64,000 nt of DNA, from contig PIUA01000020.1 in assembly GCA_017577405.1 (NCBI GenBank), forward strand, positions 124,001 through 188,000, in the 5' to 3' direction. This document shows, piece after piece, positions 60,025 to 64,000 of this stretch. The position numbers and the translations under genes were made by a program. Below the pieces are notes generated by a model, which saw nothing but the letters and a program-made list of their open reading frames with translations, had not been told where the DNA came from and did no database searches. The stretch's first letter is position 1. Each line of letters opens with the position of its first letter. This stretch comes from Bacillota bacterium (lineage in GTDB: Bacteria; Bacillota; Limnochordia; Limnochordales; Limnochordaceae).

Positions 60025-61044
60025 CTAGAGGCGGCCCGTCCCTTCGGCCAGAAGGGCTTTGGCCGCCAGGGCGATGACCGGCCCGGCCAGGAAGCCCGCC
60101 GCCCCCAGCAGGCGGCCGCCCAGATAGATAGCGACCACCACCGTCAGGGGATGGAGCTGGGTCCGGCCGGCCACCACCCGGGTCTCCGCCACCTGCCGGA
60201 CAGCCGTCACCGCCAGCCCGCACGCGGCGGCGGCCAGGGCCGGGCCCAGCGCCCCCTGGACCGCCCGCACGCCTGCCAGCACGCCGAAGACCGTCGCCGG
60301 TCCCAAGAAGGGGATGATGTCCAAAAGCCCGGCCAGAAGCCCCAAGCTCACGGCGAAAGGAGACCCCAGAAGGGCCAGCGCGATGGCGGAAAGGAGCGCC
60401 GAGAGGCCCACCACCACCACCTGCGCATGGAGAAAGGCGGCCACCTGGCCAAGGAAGCGGCCCCGCAACCGGGCGGCCCGGCGCCGCAACCGCCCCGGCA
60501 GGAAGCGGAGCGTCACCTCCGCGAGCATCCGCCGGTCCCGGCTGGCAAAGTAGGCGACCAGCAGGCTGACGGTCAGGGGCCAGACCAACGCCGGCAGGCC
60601 CGCCACCAGCTGGACGACGCCTTCCACCCACCGCCCCACCGCCCCGTAGGCCGCCTCCACCGCCCGCCGGGCCAGATCCTGGACCAGCGGCGGGAGGCTC
60701 TCCAACCACCCCACCTCCGCCAGAACCCCGCCCCCGGTGGTGGAGGGCACGGCGTGGGGCGCTAGGTGGAGTAGGCTGGCCAACTGGCGCACTTCGGCAT
60801 AAAGGGCCGTTCCCAGCCCGACGCCCACCAACACCAGGGCCAGAGCGCCGCCCCCCAGAACCAATGCGGCGGCCAGGCCCCGGCCCACGCCCCGAGCCTC
60901 CAGGGCCGTGACGGGACGGTCCACCAGAATGGCCAGAAGGAGACCCACCAGTAGAGGCCCCATGTGGGGGAGGAGGTAGAGAAAGAGGAGCCCCGCGGCG
61001 GCTCCCCCAGCGTACCCAGCCCAGCTTCTCAGGTGCACCGCCAC
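60025..61044 (-). CDS. AI-2E/YtvI-family membrane permease
   Basis: This 339-residue protein has about seven or eight membrane segments in the AI-2E transporter (UPF0118) arrangement. The first helices (LLPHMGPLLVGLLLAILVDR) are followed by a soluble stretch near residues 85-135 and the family C-terminal motif LGLLAGLLDIIPFLGPATVF, then LHPLTVVVAIYLGGRLLGAAG. In sporeformers many members are annotated YtvI, a sporulation membrane protein; transported substrates are unproven. The GTG start at 61044 has GGGAAGGCGGG upstream. It is inserted between cdsA and dxr, which adjoin in Bacillus. Confidence 0.82.
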   Translation of the reverse strand: MAVHLRSWAGYAGGAAAGLLFLYLLPHMGPLLVGLLLAILVDRPVTALEARGVGRGLAAALVLGGGALALVLVGVGLGTALYAEVRQLASLLHLAPHAVPSTTGGGVLAEVGWLESLPPLVQDLARRAVEAAYGAVGRWVEGVVQLVAGLPALVWPLTVSLLVAYFASRDRRMLAEVTLRFLPGRLRRRAARLRGRFLGQVAAFLHAQVVVVGLSALLSAIALALLGSPFAVSLGLLAGLLDIIPFLGPATVFGVLAGVRAVQGALGPALAAAACGLAVTAVRQVAETRVVAGRTQLHPLTVVVAIYLGGRLLGAAGFLAGPVIALAAKALLAEGTGRL

Positions 61045-61077
61045 GGGCCCGCCTTCCCGGGGCCAGCGGCGCGGCGG

Positions 61078-61938
61078 CTAGAGCCCTCCCTGCAGCCAGG
61101 TGACCCAGTGGTAGAGGACGGCGCCGGCTAGGATCAGGCTGTCGAACCGGTCCAGGAGGCCCCCATGACCGGGCAGCAGGCTGCCCGAGTCCTTCACCCC
61201 CGCCTCGCGCTTGAACCCCGATTCGATCAGATCACCCAGAGGGACGGCCAGCACCATGGCAGCCCCAGCCCAGAGCAACCCTGGGCCCTTCAGGCCCACC
61301 CCCCACCCCACCAGCCCGGCGCTGGCCAGCCCGGCCACGAGGCCGGCCACCGTCCCCTCCACCGTCTTCCCCGGGCTGAGGTGGGGCGCCAGGCGGCGGC
61401 GCCCCCACTGGCGCCCGATGAAGTAGGCGGCGATGTCGGCCCCCCAGGTGCCCGCCACCAGCACCAAGCTCCAGGCCAGCCCCTGAGGCAGGGCCCGCAA
61501 GAGGATCAGGTGGGCGAGTAACCCGCCCCAGTAGACCAGGGTGACGGCCAAGACCGCAGCCGCGGTGAGGAGTTGGGGGTGGGGCCGGAAGAGTTCCCGC
61601 ACCAAACCATAAAGGAGGGGAACGGCAAGCAGGGCCCCCGCCTGGGGCCAGAGGAGATCGACCAGCCCCTCACCGGCAAGGTATGCGAGGCCGATGGGCC
61701 ACAAGACCGCCAAAATCAGCCCATCGCCCGGCGCTCGCCACCCGCCCCGGCCGTAGAGCCGGGCCACCTCCGGCGCGCCCAGAAGGCCCACCGCCGCCAC
61801 CAGGATCAGCCAGGGAAGCCCCCCCAGCCAGAGGGCCCCCAGCAAGAGCGGAGCCCCCACCACCGCCGTCGCCACCCGGGCCTTCAAACCGCCCCCGGCG
61901 GGGCGTTCCGGCTGCCGCGCCACACCCAAGCGTTTCAC
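61078..61938 (-). CDS. cdsA: Phosphatidate cytidylyltransferase (CDP-diglyceride synthase)
   Basis: This integral membrane enzyme makes CDP-diacylglycerol for phospholipid synthesis. It is 286 residues with about eight membrane segments. The signature SGFKREAGVKDSGSLLPGHG GLLDRFDS is complete, preceded by GRQWGRRRLAPHLSPGKTVE GT. The start is a GTG at 61938 that overlaps the uppS stop as GTGA. The longer frame upstream is inside uppS. Confidence 0.95.
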   Translation of the reverse strand: MKRLGVARQPERPAGGGLKARVATAVVGAPLLLGALWLGGLPWLILVAAVGLLGAPEVARLYGRGGWRAPGDGLILAVLWPIGLAYLAGEGLVDLLWPQAGALLAVPLLYGLVRELFRPHPQLLTAAAVLAVTLVYWGGLLAHLILLRALPQGLAWSLVLVAGTWGADIAAYFIGRQWGRRRLAPHLSPGKTVEGTVAGLVAGLASAGLVGWGVGLKGPGLLWAGAAMVLAVPLGDLIESGFKREAGVKDSGSLLPGHGGLLDRFDSLILAGAVLYHWVTWLQGGL

Positions 61939-62681
61939 GGCTGGGGCCCCACTTCCACCCGCCCGAACCGCCGGGAGCGATGCCGGTAGGCCTCCAGGGC
62001 TTCGTCCAGGTCCCTTTCGGAGAAATCGGGCCAGAGCACGGGGGTGGCCCAGAACTCCGCGTAGGCCACCTGCCACAGGAGGAAGTTGCTGATGCGAAAC
62101 TCTCCGCCCGTTCGGATGACCAGATCGGGATCGGGAAGGCCCGCGGTGTACAGGTACTCCGCGAACAGGGTCTCATTGATGGCCTCTGGGTCGAGGCGTC
62201 CTGCGGCCGCCTCCCGGGCGATGGCCTGGGCCGCATCAACGATCTCCGCCCGGCCGCCGTAGTTCCAGGCCACACTCAAGATGAGCCGGTCGTTCCCGGC
62301 GGTCTTCTGGCAGGCCTGCTCGATCCGGGCGACCAGGTCCTCTGGGAGCCCCTTCCGGCGGCCCAACACCCGCACCCGGACCCCCTGCGCGGCCAGCTCG
62401 TCTACCTCTTCGATGAGGACCCGGTCCAGGAGCCGCATCAACGCGGCCACCTCATCGGCGGGCCGTTCCCAGTTCTCGGTGGAGAAGGCGTAGACGGTGA
62501 GGTAGGGGATGCCCCGGGCCACACAGGCTCGAACCACCCGGCGGAGGGCCTCAATCCCCATCTCGTGCCCTTCGTGCCGGGAAAGGCCCCGACGGACGGC
62601 CCATCGCCCGTTCCCATCCATGATGATGGCCAGGTGCCTGGGCAAAGAGGGGGCCTGGCCGTTCATGCTGGGCGCGCTCAT
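61935..62681 (-). CDS. uppS: Undecaprenyl diphosphate synthase
   Basis: This cis-prenyltransferase makes the C55 lipid carrier for cell-wall synthesis. It is 248 residues. PRHLAIIMDGNGRWAVRRGL carries the catalytic Asp, then RHEGHEMGIEALRRVVRACV, LTVYAFSTENWERP, LSVAWNYGGRAEIVDA and PDPDLVIRTGGEFRISNFLL W all match the family. The ATG at 62681 overlaps the stop of the small upstream gene as ATGA. A second ATG lies five codons in. Confidence 0.96.
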   Translation of the reverse strand: MSAPSMNGQAPSLPRHLAIIMDGNGRWAVRRGLSRHEGHEMGIEALRRVVRACVARGIPYLTVYAFSTENWERPADEVAALMRLLDRVLIEEVDELAAQGVRVRVLGRRKGLPEDLVARIEQACQKTAGNDRLILSVAWNYGGRAEIVDAAQAIAREAAAGRLDPEAINETLFAEYLYTAGLPDPDLVIRTGGEFRISNFLLWQVAYAEFWATPVLWPDFSERDLDEALEAYRHRSRRFGRVEVGPQP

Positions 62682-62914
62682 CCTGCTCCGGGTGCCCCGG
62701 AGTCTTTCCCGCTCAGGAACCGCTCGGGCGCCAGCACCACGTCCAGCCGGCGCTCCGCCTGATGGGCCCGCACCCGAATCACCCGCAGGAGTTCGTCGGG
62801 CAAGGGGGGCGCTCCCGGCGGCCTCGTGATCGCCGGGGCCGCGCTCCACCCTGCCTCTTCTAAGAGAGCCTCTGCTTCCTCCCATGCCATCCCGAGCACG
62901 TCCGGCGCGTCCAT
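62678..62914 (-). CDS. Small PASTA-like protein between frr and uppS
   Basis: This 78-residue protein is not one I can name. The pattern APDVLGMAWEEAEALLEEAG followed by two beta strands (RVIRVR and LDVVLAPERF) is that of one PASTA-like repeat (VPDVVGMTLEEAxxxLxxAG), but without a membrane anchor or signal peptide. The ATG at 62914 has GAGG seven bases upstream, partly inside the frr stop. Tight coupling to both neighbours suggests it is expressed. A role in cell-wall precursor supply is speculation from context. Confidence 0.6.
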   Translation of the reverse strand: MDAPDVLGMAWEEAEALLEEAGWSAAPAITRPPGAPPLPDELLRVIRVRAHQAERRLDVVLAPERFLSGKDSGAPGAG

Positions 62915-62916
62915 GC

Positions 62917-64000
<1,084 letters not shown>

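Overview
This window is visibly very G+C-rich and densely packed. Most neighbouring genes overlap or sit within a few bases of each other, and no gene-free stretch exceeds about 180 bases. Nearly everything is on the minus strand. The plus strand holds only a response regulator / small exported protein / histidine kinase set and one spore-protein gene. The content points to an endospore-forming member of the Firmicutes (Bacillota): sigH, spoVK, dacF-spoIIAA-spoIIAB-sigF, spoIIM, an alpha/beta-type SASP, a PolC-type polymerase, and the pyrH-frr-uppS-cdsA-dxr-rseP-polC-rimP-nusA-infB order. An exbB-exbD-tonB cluster followed by a secreted cohesin-like protein and an SLH coiled-coil protein suggests an outer membrane. 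Spores, high G+C and a TonB system together fit a diderm, Limnochordia-like lineage. That placement is inference.

Layout, left to right (transcription mostly runs right to left). 1-840: 5' part of sigH, and speD with its promoter. 928-8853: ynbB, a small unknown gene, and a complete trpEDCFBA operon without trpG. The trpE leader carries nine regularly spaced NAG triplets, a terminator and a hairpin-presented Shine-Dalgarno, which together look like a TRAP attenuator. 8842-19815: two unknown membrane proteins, a small GTPase, spoVK, a HIT protein, miaA, an RsmJ-like methyltransferase, mutL, mutS and miaB. 19860-24659: an OmpR-type response regulator, an exported LTxEE-type small protein and a sensor kinase (plus strand), convergent with a P1B-4-type metal-exporting ATPase. 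24701-27099: thiI and a cysteine desulfurase. 27104-32400: the envelope operon exbB-exbD-tonB-cohesin-like-SLH. 32571-33333: the SASP gene and a GNAT acetyltransferase. 33498-42283: a PHP phosphoesterase, sigF-spoIIAB-spoIIAA-dacF, pdp, deoB, spoIIM, a histidine phosphatase and a DUF3866 protein. 42318-45183: pnp and rpsO with terminators and promoter. 45192-53983: ribF, truB, nrnA, rbfA, ylxP, infB, ylxQ, ylxR, nusA and rimP behind a promoter and a terminator-like leader. 53995-64000: polC (without the exonuclease insert), rseP, dxr, an AI-2E/YtvI-type permease, cdsA, uppS, a small PASTA-like gene, frr and the 3' part of pyrH.

How the genes fit together. The right half is the conserved translation/RNA-maturation/lipid and isoprenoid supercluster. 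The middle joins forespore sigma-F control, spore-protein and engulfment genes to nucleoside salvage. The left half joins mismatch repair and tRNA modification to the spoVK locus, into which the tryptophan operon is inserted. No tRNA, rRNA, CRISPR array, insertion sequence or prophage was seen.
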